A program made the translations under genes and the position numbers. Shown in pieces: positions 46,011-57,379 of a stretch of DNA of 64,000 nucleotides (within the stretch, counting starts at the first letter, position 1; each line of letters begins with the position of its first letter). This DNA is from Pohlia nutans. Lineage: Eukaryota > Streptophyta > Bryopsida > Bryales > Mniaceae. Under the pieces are notes generated by a model. It searched no databases. It saw nothing but the letters and a program-made list of their open reading frames with translations, and was not told the origin of the DNA. The stretch lies in contig CM040087.1 in NCBI GenBank assembly GCA_022496805.1, forward strand, positions 11,048,001 through 11,112,000, read 5' to 3'.

Positions 46011-47231
46011 GGCCCCGCCCGGATCCATGGCCACAGCTAAATAGCCATAGCTATGGCTTTAGTTAGCGATGGCTAAGCTTAGCCATAGCATGGCCGCACC
46101 AAATATAGCCAGTGTAGTTTAGCTATTGCTAAAATATGTTTAGCATTTTTCTTAGTGTCGGGCTGCCTGAAGATGAATTCTACCTGCGACTGTGCATCCT
46201 GACGCTCCTTTCTTCTGTTCTACACTCCGGTGCACAAATCATGCTCTACTTGTGAATGTCATTGCGATACAATCACCCCATTGTTGCGATACAATCACCT
46301 TTGCGATACTAACACCCCAGTCACAGGACATTGAGCTTCATTGTTTGCGGAATTTTTTTAAAAGCTCTCAAGTGGTAATTGAGAAGCTGTGGATTGGAAT
46401 GTGTACGTAGTCACCACATCTCTTCTTTCTGTCTCTTCTTTAGCATCTTTCGTGCAAAAATACAACAAGGTCCAAAACCTGGAAGATCAAAGTGGTGCAT
46501 TGTGTAGTTGGATTCATTGTCTGGTTGTTCGTTTTTGTAGGCAACGTGGGTTGCATTTTGACCACGGAGCATCTCCACAGTTGGCCACACTTTGAAGGTG
46601 GGTATTATAACTCTCCTTCACTTGAAGATTGAGAAAGTAGTCCTTTGTGTTTCGAGGTCAATGTCTGCATAATAACCCTCATCTTTTGTGTATAATCCAT
46701 CTAAGTGTCAGTTGCAGAGCAGATTAGGGTTTTTGGGTGTTTCCAATATGAGTACTTGACGTTGTAGAGATATTTCAGTGATTTTTCTGGTTCCTAATTT
46801 TATGAAAAATTCGACTGGCCAAGAAATTAAGCGGCGATAAGGAAGCAACACCACAGAGAGATCATTCAACACTACAGACTCACAGGGAGGGAGATCATTC
46901 AACACGACAGAGGAAGAGATCATTGATTTCAAGAAAACTTGATCAAAAACCCTTCCTAAACCTTGAATGAAAGAGATGGGTGAGGACAGACGGATGAGGA
47001 CAGATAGAGAGGAAAGCAATATCGGTCGTATGCACACTTTTTTTAGGAGCTGCCCGAATTAGCTAAGTTCAGCCCATAGAATAAGCTCCAGTTAAAGATC
47101 TCATTTAAGGCCTTAGCCATAGCTAAGCTTAGCTAGTCTTTGCCATTTTGGTTCGGCAGGACCAATTCGCTTAGCCATGGCTAAAGGGCTAGCTAGAGGC
47201 CTTAACCACGGCTTAGCTCTTGGTGCGGGCG
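46011..47231. mobile_element. Inverted-repeat element with GGC-rich ends (about 1.2 kb)
   Basis: The left end GGCCCCGCCCGGATCCATGG and the right end GGTGCGGGCGC are approximate inverses, and both ends contain many copies of AGCCATAGCTAAG-type motifs (46,040-46,140 and 47,060-47,215). The interior has no recognisable transposase; open frames are at most 109 residues. Superfamily unclear. Confidence 0.5.
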
Positions 47232-48525
47232 CACTACAAAGGCCTGGGCGTCCTAAATGACAGAAACTTGACAGAATTTTGTCAACTGTCTTGTCAATTA
47301 GGCTACCTTGATTCGGTCACTTAATTGACAAATTGTTGTCAGTTACGCTGTCATTTCGGTCACAAATACACATCAGACACTCCGGCTCCGTACCTCACTC
47401 CACGGTGGATATACTATGCCATGTCAGCATTTACTTTTATGTGAATCGTTATTTTCGACATGGTAAACTTTGTAGTGAATTTTCTTGGAATCTTCCTGAA
47501 TTGGTAAAACCCGCATATTTCTCTCGGTAATTCTGTAAAGGCTCCTTGATTTTGGGGTTAACTCGGAGTGTACATTGAGTGGATTTTGTTGAAGCTTCTG
47601 TGTCAACCAACGTGCCGGTTACAAGTGTACATTCACCTTGACTTCCTTCTCCATGTTTTCCCAATTTGACAATTAGAAACGCAAGCCAATGTCCTTCTCT
47701 TTTTGGACTCGTTCCACACGGCTAAGCTCCTCAACTCAAAGATTGCAACGTCGCTGCAGATCTTGTACCAAGGAGAGGAAGTCTTCCACAACCTTGATGT
47801 CTCCATTAGAGAATCCAAATGGGCATCTACTCCAACTTAGAAATGTTCCCTCCTAGAGTTCACTCTTCCTCGGCATTGTTATGTTGGACCCCTCTCAACC
47901 TTCATTCTTTGTAGAAATAATGATAACCGCCTTGCCATCCGACTGAGCAACGTTGTTGGCACTCATAGCAGTTTTGCCTTTTGTCACTTTAGATTCTTGC
48001 TTTCTAGCAAGTTCTTGTGCTGTAATCTCACCGGTTGTTGTCCGATCAACATCCAGGCCCATCTCTTTTCACTACAAGGAAATGGGTGTCGAAATGACAA
48101 GATTTTGACAGAGAAATGTCCAAGATGACGATTGCCTTGCACAACCCGCCATATCGGTTTAATTTTTGATTTTCTGTGAACTTTTTGTCAACTCTTGTTT
48201 CACTTTACAGTGTAGACGGTCAAAGTGAGAGGAAACTAATGATATTTTTTACAGGGTCCACGTGTAAGGGCGAAATTTTTCTACAGGGGTCCACGTGTAA
48301 AAATTGGATGAATGCCTGTGGATGAACGGTGCGACAGTAAACCCACGTCCCACTTCGGTAAATGAACGCAACCCCAAACCACTACCCCCCCGTTGGATCC
48401 TCACAACATCCGACGGCGCAGAGAGCGATTAGGTTAAAGGAAAACCCCAACATGTGCGACCCCTCTTTGATGTGCGACACTCTTGCGTTCAAGCTTCCGT
48501 CGACAATCTTGACGCCATCGCCACC

Positions 48526-48891
48526 ATGTCGACCAGCGAGATCGCCTGCAAGTACGCCTGGCTCATCCTCCACGATGGCGGCATCGCACGGTCGGTACCC
48601 TTTTCATTTACCACCACTCAGGGTTTAGGTTTTCCAGAGCGTTTGTAAGTACTGCGGCCCTTGTTACAACATTCACTACACTGCTAGCTCAGCGCCACAA
48701 GCGTCGAGATTCGAGATGTGGAGGCTTTGTAGTTTTTAGGGTTTCCGAGTTGGCAATGTCAAGACATGTCGAGAAGATTGCTACTTTGGTGAAGGCTGTC
48801 AATGTTTCAGTGGAAGGGTAGTGGCCTTCACTTTTCGCCAAGCTGTGCGAGAAGAGGAGTGTTGAGGATCTCATCAGTAACGTTGGAAGCG
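48526..48891 (+). pseudogene. RPP1: Captured copy of ribosomal stalk protein P1 gene (broken)
   Basis: The first piece starts at the ATG at 48526 and encodes MSTSEIACKYAWLILHDGGI, the conserved N-terminus of acidic ribosomal protein P1. After an intron-like gap, 48765-48891 encodes HVEKIATLVKAVNVSVEG, a stop (TAG, 48819-48821) in place of the usual aromatic residue, then [20 protein letters not shown] and VGSG, followed by a donor-like GGTAAGC. The alanine-rich hinge and the acidic DDMGFGLFD-type tail are absent. Retention of introns shows capture at the DNA level. The premature stop and missing tail make it non-functional. Confidence 0.8.
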
Positions 48892-49259
48892 GTAAGCATC
48901 AAAAGGATTGGAACCATATTTTTTACCCTGATTGTTTCATCGCTAAAACTTGTCGAATTTGTAATATATTTGTAATATGTTTTCGAATTTGATAGATTCT
49001 TAATAATGACATGAGAGTTGACTGTTGTATTTGGGGGATTAAGTGAGATTCAGTTTCGTGGCTTGAGAGCTCAAGCAAGGAAATGGCTTTCCGGAGGATT
49101 TTTATGTGGATCCTGTCCTTAGTTGGTTTTGTTCTGATTGTTTGGGCCTAAGTTGGGTTAGTGCCCCAGTGTTACTGATACTATTCTTTTTCCATCGAGG
49201 GTTTGAAGCTATCTCAAACTTGATTGTTGTTAACGGTTCAGGTTGGGCTTTGGATTTTC

Positions 49260-49397
49260 GGAAGCGCATTGGGTGTGGACGCTGTGTCGGCTGCCATTCT
49301 GGGCCTCTTAGTTCTTCTGACGACCGGTGTGGTTACTTGGAAGGAGTGCTTGAATCAGGCAAGCGAGCTTGGATCCCTGCTGATCCTCCCCCCTTGA
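49260..49397 (+). pseudogene. Possible second captured exon, hydrophobic segment
   Basis: One frame encodes GSALGVDAVSAAILGLLVLL followed by TTGVVTWKECLNQ and a TGA stop at 49395. It looks like a membrane-spanning segment, and the stretch upstream ends in a possible acceptor (TTCAG near 49240). I do not recognise the source gene. A longer overlapping frame (49106-49420) gives cysteine-rich sequence of no known type. Confidence 0.35.
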
Positions 49398-50214
49398 AGA
49401 TTCCACCTCCACACCCTTGAGTTTGCTGACATGGACAAGCGAGTTAAGGCCATTGCTATGCTCTTTATCACTTTCTCATGTCACAATCATAGAAGGCTTG
49501 AATCTGAGCTTGTGGGGATGATGAGTTAGTACACCAGTTATTCATTTGTACAAATATAGACTTATACTCTTATTGTGGACAGTTGAGTGTTAGATACCAG
49601 GTGCAAACTTTTAATAAGATATTTTTAGCATGGACATCTAAGAGTCACAAGTGAAGTAATTCTTACAGGGTTAGGGTTACAAGTTAACGAGGATGCGGTC
49701 CTGATTTTCATTTTGAGTGATCAATGCGTTTTCAAAGACGGTTGATTTCTGGAGGATGTGGCATAATCTCATACGATCCATAAATAAATGGGGAATGGTG
49801 ATTTTGCCAGTTGTAACCAAAAGACTAGATCCATACGAAGAGTCCACCAAAATCTTGTACATAAAAAAACTAAATCACTGTAAACCGCGGAGTGACACCA
49901 CTGCCATGGACGGGTGATTTCAACTTTTACCTCCAGGAATCTTCCACGAAATCCACGAAATTCACTGAAAGTTTTTACGCGTGCACAAAACTGAACAACC
50001 ATACACGTAGACTGCTGATCTGGCTACGAAATTCCACCGTGGCGAAGACATTGGACGCCCATGCTGCCGACGTGTATCTTTGTCCGAACTGACACATGAA
50101 ATGACAAAATTGTGTCAACAAAGTGACCGAATCGGGGTCTCCTAATTGACAGAACAGTTGACAAATTTTTGTCAATACTTAGTCAATTAGGACACAGATC
50201 TCCTTGTAGTGTAT

Positions 50215-51125
50215 TGTCTTTGATTTGTAGCCTACCGTGTTGCACCTTCCCTGCCATGCCAATGTGGTAGCCTATACATACTGAGTAGTTGAAAAAAACT
50301 TTGGAATCGGGCTCCAAGTCCATTCCATTGGATCAATGGCCAAGGATCGGACCAAGTTGATTACATCCCCAATCTTCCACATAAAACATGTATAAAGAAT
50401 TCTTGAGCATCATCATCCACACTCTCACCCAAAGGCACGACATTGTATTGGATTGGCACACATTCACAAGTTTCTCCCTTACCTTCTTTGCATTGTCTTT
50501 GTTCTTCATTTCTTGCACTTCTCATGGTTTTGATTTTCTCGTTCAATTTTTTTCATCTAGGTGCTTTGATTAGTGCGTGTTGTGAGGGTGAACGCCACAT
50601 CATGGCATTGAAGGCGGACACGGAGATCTTTGAAGCCATCCTTCACTCTATGCGAGATCCAGTGCCTCCATCCAAGCCTATTGTGCACCTTGACAACTCC
50701 GACTCTGAGGAGCCTCCTTTGAAGCTCGTATGACGCCAAAGGCACTTTAAGTAAGTCGGTTTTTTTCACTTCGCACATTGAACATTGTTCATCTTATTCT
50801 CTTCTCGTTCCCTGCTAATTTTTTTACTTTCAATTATGTTCTTGTGTCCACAATTCCACGGGCGAGCCCTATCCATGTTTTCCATCGAAGCTTCTTTGGA
50901 AGCCCTCCGAGGGGATTTGAATTGCTACCGTATGCTGCTAAACTTGCCCATCAGCAAGCGGTTGCAACTTCCCCACCTCCTCGCCGCAGTTCTGACAAGT
51001 TTGATAGGAGTGTACGGACTTTTGGATATAGAGGCTAAACATGGCAAGGATAGTGAACTTGAGAGGAGCCCTAGGCCTTGATTAGGCCTCTTGATCGCAG
51101 AGACTTGAGCTCTTTATGTTTTGGT
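50215..51125 (+). other. Coding-like fragments of unknown origin
   Basis: Two plus-strand pieces have protein-like composition: 50565-50733 (ISACCEGERHIMALKADTEI ... IVHLDNSDSEEPPLKLV, stop) and 50855-51081 (MFSIEASLEALRGDLNCYRM ... LTSLIGVYGLLDIEAKH, stop), separated by a T-rich gap with donor- and acceptor-like sites. They could be the last exons of an unrecognised gene or its relic. I assign no function. Confidence 0.35.
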
Positions 51126-51129
51126 TTTA

Positions 51130-51240
51130 TGTGAAGAATCTCCAAAAAATTGGATGAGTTTCATCCAAGCATTGATGAGAACGTGAGAAGGCTTTGAATC
51201 CGTTCGTGATCCAATTTCTGGACGCTGGGACATTTAGGGG
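51130..51240. mobile_element. Right-end fragment of a family-F TTAA element
   Basis: TTGGATGAGTTTCATCCAAG through GACATTTAGGGG, followed by TTAA at 51241-51244, matches the right end of 35968-36544. The left part is missing. Confidence 0.6.
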
Positions 51241-51244
51241 TTAA

Positions 51245-52469
51245 GCAGTGTGACCTATTTTTGGCAGTGTAAAATCCGAAAAAAAAAGTTATGACCGCGT
51301 TCGAAATAGGATTTTATGAGGATTGCAAAAAATCGCCATATATAATTTGCATTCCTCAATTTTATACAAAATTTCAAAGTGCAAAGTAACCTCTGACCTA
51401 TACTTGATATACTATTATCCTACGATCACACTTTGGCGGTTCTACTTTTTGCTCATGATCAAACCCAAAACCGATCACTACATGATGCATGAACTGAAAA
51501 TTACTCTAGGCAAAAACCAAACATATTTTAGTTGTTTTAGCTACCCGTTTTAGCTGCACTCCATAACAACCCAATATCAACCTCGTATGGACCTTGAATC
51601 AGGGCAAGTCCTACAAACTAGGGCATTCAGTTCTCACTATTACAGAATTCAGACAAGTCAACGTAATGATTTTGGGGCAGTGGTTGGTAAAAGGACAACC
51701 AACCGTACCCAGGGTCCTTCAAAAACACCTCTTGACTCTCAATCCTAGCATGTTAAAAATTCATCCTTCAAATCACTATTAGTTGACTATATCCATACAT
51801 TCTACTTGTGATTGGTCCATTGACTATTTGATGTGCACTTTTGATATGTGAGGGGCGTGCAAGGGTCGGGGAGTGTGAGTGCAAGGGCCCTTCAAATGTA
51901 GATGAATAATTTTAACAAGTTAGTCCTAGCGTGCATGGGTGGGATAGCCCCAAAAAGTTGTAAAATTCACATTAAAAAAATGGTCACAGCTACCCAAATT
52001 TTGTAATATAAACATTTTTCTTAAATCTAATTGAGTTAATTGCACCATCATATTCAACGACATGAAATTACTTTTGACCCACTTGCACTCATAGTTTTGC
52101 AAAAAGAGGAGAAAAATGTGTAACTTTATTTGTACAACTTACATTGTACAATGTGCACAAAGCTAAAAGGTGGAAGAGGTGAGCCACCTCCTTCCATGAT
52201 ACATTCATATAGCATACATCCTGCTCTCCTTGTAGATGGCAATCATACACGCCAGCAACTGGAGGGTCATGATTTCTGAAACCAAAATGAAAAAAAGAGA
52301 AAAAAAAACAATGTAATGGCCCACTTTTTGGCAGGGTGCCTAAGGTTGTTGAACAATTATTGACATGGAGTGGCGAGGTGCTCACAAAATGGGACCAGCA
52401 AAATTCACCATCCTCTATATAAAGTTTTTCCATTATATAAAAACGGAATGGAAAAAATTTCCAAAAATT
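51245..52469. other. Intergenic stretch and 3' flank of sulfotransferase gene
   Basis: No gene recognised. The part nearest 52469 should contain the 3' untranslated region of the minus-strand gene; poly-A signals cannot be singled out in such AT-rich sequence. Confidence 0.4.
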
Positions 52470-55132
52470 TTATCCAGAATAATCATCGTCATTGACCAGA
52501 ATCTCATACTTGGTGCCTTTCAGACAGGCCAGTACCTCCTCCCAGTTTTGTATTTGTTCACTCAAAGGCCGTGTGTGGATCTTCACCTGCTGGCTTTCTA
52601 ACTTCCGCGGTGGCACCCCCAAAAACTTTTGGATCTCAATCAGGCGCTGCAAAACCCAACTCCACATAACCTCAAATTAGATTCCAAAATGGTCAACTTC
52701 CATATCTATAGAAGAGCTGAAATAAATCATTCAGGAAGACCTGTGACAAATAAACCAATTTCTGGATTCTGTTGCAATTAGGTACAATGTTGGTTTTAGG
52801 TGCTCCTACCTTAGTATGTAATTTTTGTTACTCTCATCGTCCGCCCCATTTGAAGTTGACACATTTGAAGTATAGGACAAATATTTCTGGACAGAGGGAG
52901 TAGAAAGAAAAAATCGTTTTTGAGCTTTATATTTTTTAAGCTAGGGCTAAAGTTGAAGTTTTTTTCCATGTACTCACGGAACCAAGATTCTATGTCATAA
53001 TTTTGATGATTTTGAAACTGTGTCTGGAGTTGGGTTTAAAGGGTCAACCTTTGGGTCCATGACAAGATCTTCATAGTACACAACTCGGAGACGAGTACTT
53101 TTGAAGAAGCGATGAGCATCATCAGTTGTGTTGTCAACTCGCTGCAGTTCATCGAAAAGATGCTGCACATCTATGATTGGTTTGTACTCTGCCAGTTTCA
53201 AAGCCTGCAACAGTCAACATAAAACCGTCCATTAAAATCTAGTTCACCAAGAAAAGAACAATGAAAATACGTGAGACGTTTGAAAAGGGCACTCACTAGT
53301 ACCTACCTCCTCCACTGAGTGGACATGCGCCTTGTGAGTGCCGTTCAGGGGCTTTGAAAGACGATCATATTCATTGGCCAAGATGGAGATCAGCCGCTTC
53401 AACAAGTTCCGTCGAAGAAGTAGAATGACCGAAACACCCATACTCTCAAAGTACTCTCGAACTTCCCTCTTGTATTGCATCGGTCCCTGCAAAATCAAAA
53501 TCAAAATCAAAATAATTAATATTTTTGCTCGACTTCAAAAAGAATCAAACCTCCGAAAATTCTGCAACTGAGTTAAGTAAGGCAGCCCCTCTTTCTTGAT
53601 TTCTATGGTGTGTGGGAACATGAAGGGAACTCATGAATAGTGCAGGATAGCCTTGGAGGAGCTTTGAGTTGCATTGGGGTGACCATGAGCAACGTTTTCT
53701 TTTCTGGCTATATTTCGCCAGATTTCTCTATAAAATATGGCATTTCTCTTTTATTAAGGAAAAAAGTGGGAAAATTTTGAATTTTTTCTCAATATTTTCT
53801 CCATATTTTTGGTGAAGATAACCAGATTTTGGGAAGAAAAATACCAAAATGTGAAGAAACTCTATCAAAATATGATTGTAAGTTTGAGATTTAGCCAAAT
53901 ATTCTTTCACAATTTCTTTTACGTCGCCAGTTAGGCTTCGAGAAAAAAAAAATACAGGAAATACACTGACCATGAGGTTAATGCGCCCTGACAAAGCTGG
54001 TCTTGCTTTAGCATGTTTTCATATACAACATAGAAAGTTCTAGATTTAGGAGCTTTTGAGGGTGAAGAGGGAATCTACAAGAAAGTACGCTGAGTTTTCA
54101 TAAACTTTCCTCTTTGGGCCGACTTTACGGATTTAACTCTAGTGTATCAAAACACAGCTTCGAATGAGTCCTACCTGGTTGAGCATCCACTTGAAACCAA
54201 CCGCTGCAGTACATTCATTCTTTGCCGCACTATTCTGCCAGTCCAGATTGAAGACCCTGTCCATGGTGCCTGCAACGGCGGAAAAATTGGCTCGGCGTTC
54301 CGGCGCTTTGGAGAAAACCTCCCCATAGGAAGTGATGTTGGGGTGATTGTTGAGAAGCGTCTCAAACCACCCACTCCCTGATCTTTGCATTGATAAGACT
54401 ACAAAATAGTGTACAGGTGTGCATTTGCACTCTTGCCTGCAACCAGAAAACCCAGCACAACAAGTCAACTGAATGAAGTCAGTCTACATGGTCTACAAAG
54501 TAAAAATCAGTGCCTACAAATTTTTACACATTTTGAAAAGGTCCCTTTGAAATAAAGCAGACGTGTCTTTTCCACACAAGTACACCTCATTGAATGGCTC
54601 CTTCACATCCTTTTTCTGTAGAATGTGCGTAAATGTCTCTCAAGAAATTATAGCCCTTTCTACACTCACATGGACATGGAAAGGCTACAGACCTCTCGTA
54701 TGTATGTGGAAGCGGATAGTGTTGGTAAAAATCCGCAGACGAGCCACATTGCAAACAAGAGTCATCTTCTCGTCTCCAATCTTGGACTATTTGCGCAGAC
54801 TCGTAGGGAAATTGCCTTGTTCCCACGCCCACCATACATGCGTATAAACCAAAAGCTCCTATGACTACCAAAACAAACAGCTTCGACACTGACGAGATCT
54901 TTCTCGGCTCCTTTCCGCTGCACAGATCCTGCCCCACCAGTATTACAGTTCAGCTAACAAAGGCAACAATAATGCACCAGATCAACGCCTTCAACAAAAT
55001 AGTTGAATACAAGGAACAATTCAGAATCTGAAACTGGTACTGTGAAGCACGTTGGCCACTTCCAAAACCTTTTCTTATTACCTTCATAGTACCAGCAAAG
55101 AAGTCATAGCTCCCTTCATGACTACCCGCCAT
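52470..55132 (-). CDS. Plant sulfotransferase-like type II membrane protein
   Basis: Six coding exons with GT-AG borders and matching phases: 55132-55082, 54928-54693, 54436-54175, 53486-53307, 53204-53049, 52646-52470 (353 residues, close to the roughly 340 of Arabidopsis relatives). A hydrophobic anchor (LFVLVVIGAFGLYACMVG) follows a short N-terminal cytosolic part. Then TYERQECKCTPVHYFVVLSM leads into QRSGSGWFETLLNNHPNITS, the P-loop-like sulfate-donor motif, then VGFKWMLNQ, LLLRRNLLKRLISILANEYD with LNGTHKAHVHS, VVYYEDLVMD and QVKIHTRPLSEQIQNWEEV. The gene is intact and probably Golgi-located; the acceptor substrate is unknown. Exon 1 rests on splice fit: the alternative in-frame start at 54937 is GTG, whereas the upstream ATG exon joins in phase with DLCSGK, typical of the family. 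The donor at 54693 (AG/GTCTGT) is weak but gives the family-like junction. Confidence 0.9.
52831..52902. mobile_element. Very short Stowaway-like MITE in a sulfotransferase intron
   Basis: CTCTCATCGTCCGCCCC on the left and GGACAGAGGGAG on the right are inverse Stowaway-type ends (CTCCCTCYGTCC), each bordered by TA. About 70 bp in all, lying in intron 5. Confidence 0.6.
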
Positions 55133-56300
55133 CTGCAAAAGTGAGCACAAATGCATCTGAGCCGGCAGGATTGCCGATGATCTAAAGAATTGTGCGCTTT
55201 TTTAAGTCATATATGACTTATGAAGGAAACCAATTATCTGTGGAAACCATTCAAATGATTGTGTGAAGAGTGGTCACCTGGTGGAATCCATTGGCAGCAG
55301 TGATACCGCCCGGGCGTGGGGAAGAATACTGCGCAGTTTTGCATGCTTTCTTATCCACCATAAGCCCCGAATTTTGTCCCAGCACTCACAGCTCTCTACA
55401 CCACCAGCTCCAGAGATCTCCAAAAAATCTCAAAAGCCTCATTCAGATCTCAAATCTCTTCCTACAGGTACCTGAAAAATCGTGCACATACACCAATCCA
55501 AAAATCCAATTTAGAATGCCGAAATTCAAAATCTTCAAACACAAAAGTACTAAATTAACTTCCGAATTAAGAACAACAAACGCAACAATACAACCGATCT
55601 CTAGAATTGTAGAAACGGCGTCGAACCCTGAGTACTCCCAGAATCTAAAAAAAACCTAGAAACTACAGCGCTTTGAACAATGTCTAGGCTCCAGGATTCC
55701 GAATGGCTTCACATTGAATCTGAATACATTGAAACTCTGAAGAATAAAAAAGTAAAAAGAATTAAAAAAACACTCAGAAAGCGCCGAAATTTTCCGATTG
55801 CGCAGAGTGGATCAAGCCTGTTTGCAACCACAGAAACTCCGCCAACTTATCGTACCTCACCATAGCGTTCCAGAACGAAAATCGAACAACAGACTTCAAA
55901 ATATCCAACAAAAAAGAGACTCATTCTCCTTAGAAAAAGAGCTCCCCACCTCAAAGAGTTAGAGACCACCGCCAACCTTGGAAACTGCGAGAGAGATCTG
56001 CAACGAACTTGACCGAGGAAGGAGTCATTCCGCGGAATCTGGCCATGCTAGGCTCGTTCAAAAGGGGTTTTAGAGCAGGCAGAGATGATTCATAAGTATG
56101 CAGAGGAGGCAAACTGGCTACAAAACAGGGAGCTTGGCCGCGCGGCGCAAGAGTGAGAGAAGCGATGAGAGAAGCGCGCGTCAGTCAGGCAGTCAGCCAG
56201 GCAGGGCAGGGAGGAAGGGTCCACGGTCATGGGGGAGGTTTTGGAGCCCTATAGCCGTGGCTGCCTTTGCAAAGCCACTAACTGACTGACACTGCTGGCT
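55133..56300 (-). promoter_or_regulatory. Leader intron and promoter region of the sulfotransferase gene
   Basis: The start codon is immediately preceded by ACTTTTGCAG on the gene's strand, so the ATG is almost certainly the first codon after a leader intron. The region up to about 56.3 kb is less AT-rich, peaking at 56090-56280, as expected for a leader exon and core promoter. Plus-strand open frames here (55270-55865) show no domain and are probably chance. Confidence 0.45.
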
Positions 56301-56369
56301 GGCTGTGCTCTAAAATTCCTTTTTAATTTTGCTATTGGGGAACCAGTGAATCTCTCTTAGAATATGTTA

Positions 56370-56765
56370 AGGTAGAGGGTCATATTTCCGACCGGGTTGT
56401 AATTCCGACCCCTACTGATTGGGGGATGGGTGTCAGAAACCAACCAGCATGGTTTCAGATAGTGTCCAAGAGTGTTCTAATTTCGTCCATGCTTGGAAAA
56501 ATCAGGAGCTTCTGATTGGTGTAGAAGCACTCTATTTTCAGAATCCAACCTCTCATGAAAACCATGACTCTATGAGCGGTTAATGGTCACTCTAAGCTTT
56601 CAGACTTAAAAAATCATAGAAAATTGTAGAAATGCTCAAAAAATGTTTTTTTTTGGGGGATGCCTTTGCAATAGCTTTGCAGAGCATCCAAAAATTATAA
56701 AAAATTTCTTTCACAAGTCTAAGTATACAAACCTGAAATTCAGTCGGGAATTGGTCCCACTACCT
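56370..56765. mobile_element. TA-flanked MITE with AGGTAG ends (396 bp)
   Basis: Left end AGGTAGAGGGTCATATTTCC and right end GGGAATTGGTCCCACTACCT are inverse and bordered by TA (56368-56369 and 56766-56767). It shares the AGGTAG terminus with the elements at 3659, 10785 and 32103. It lies just upstream of the sulfotransferase promoter region. Confidence 0.65.
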
Positions 56766-56769
56766 TATA

Positions 56770-57379
56770 ACTGGGTTGTAGTCTTACCTACTCCTCCTTC
56801 CTGACTACCTACTACTGCGACTACTGTAAGCCCTCTTTCTAATTTACTATCCTTTTCTCTTTTGATTGAAGGAACTTCAATCCGCTTTTTGACAAATGGC
56901 ATTCAGTGTCAGCTTTGTGTACGCACCTTGATATTCCCCCAGCGGCCGCTCATTCTAACTTACACAATGCTGACACTGACTGAATGATAGATGAGCATCT
57001 CCAACAGCAGCTCTGAATTGCACTCTGAACGTTATCTAAAAATTACAGGTAGTTCCCGGCCAACATACTCAATTAGACTCTGGAAATAGTAAGTTAGTCA
57101 CTCACAAGGCATCACGCATGGATTGTGCAATCATGTTGTGCAAGTAAGAGCACCCACACCCAAGAGTATGACACACGCAATAAGTAGATGAAAAATGTTG
57201 AGGGGCCTTCAAATGACCCTCAATCTTAAAGCATCTGCACCCATGCTCGCTAAAGGTGACTCGCTAAAATTATTCATTTACATTTGTAGAGCCCTTGAAA
57301 TTACACTCCCCCACCCTTGAACGCCCCTCAAGCATCAAAAGTGCACGTCCAATAGTCAATCGACAAATCACAAGTAGAA
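56770..57379. other. Intergenic stretch with Tourist-like end motifs
   Basis: Single GAGCATCTCCAACAGC (56995), GAGCACCCACACCC (57148) and AAGCATCTGCACCC (57229) motifs resemble Tourist-like ends, but no partners were found for them. Probably truncated insertions. Confidence 0.4.

Larger units (their letters stand above)
47232..50211 (+). mobile_element. Pack-CACTA element carrying host gene fragments (about 3 kb)
   Basis: The left end CACTACAAAGGCCTGGGCGT and the right end ATCTCCTTGTAGTG are inverse, and similarity continues inward for about 190 bp (GATTCGGTCACTTAATTGAC near 47312 against GTGACCGAATCGGGG near 50122, and CACGGTGG near 47401 against CACCGTGG near 50036). A further CACTA-type end, CACTACAAGGAAATGGGTGT at 48070, shows nesting or a rearrangement. 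The 3-bp flanks (GCG and TAT) do not match, so the outer ends may not be original partners. The interior holds a P1 ribosomal protein gene copy and possibly a second captured fragment. Confidence 0.68.

Noticed and set aside
46708..47037. 109-residue minus-strand frame
   Set aside because: Inside an inverted-repeat element and without any recognisable domain.
54587..54937. Sulfotransferase start at 54937
   Set aside because: The codon there is GTG; an upstream exon with ATG (55132-55082) splices in phase and gives a family-like N-terminus.
55270..55865. Plus-strand open frames of 129 and 61 residues opposite the sulfotransferase leader
   Set aside because: No domain, no splice support, and located in the probable leader intron and promoter of the minus-strand gene.
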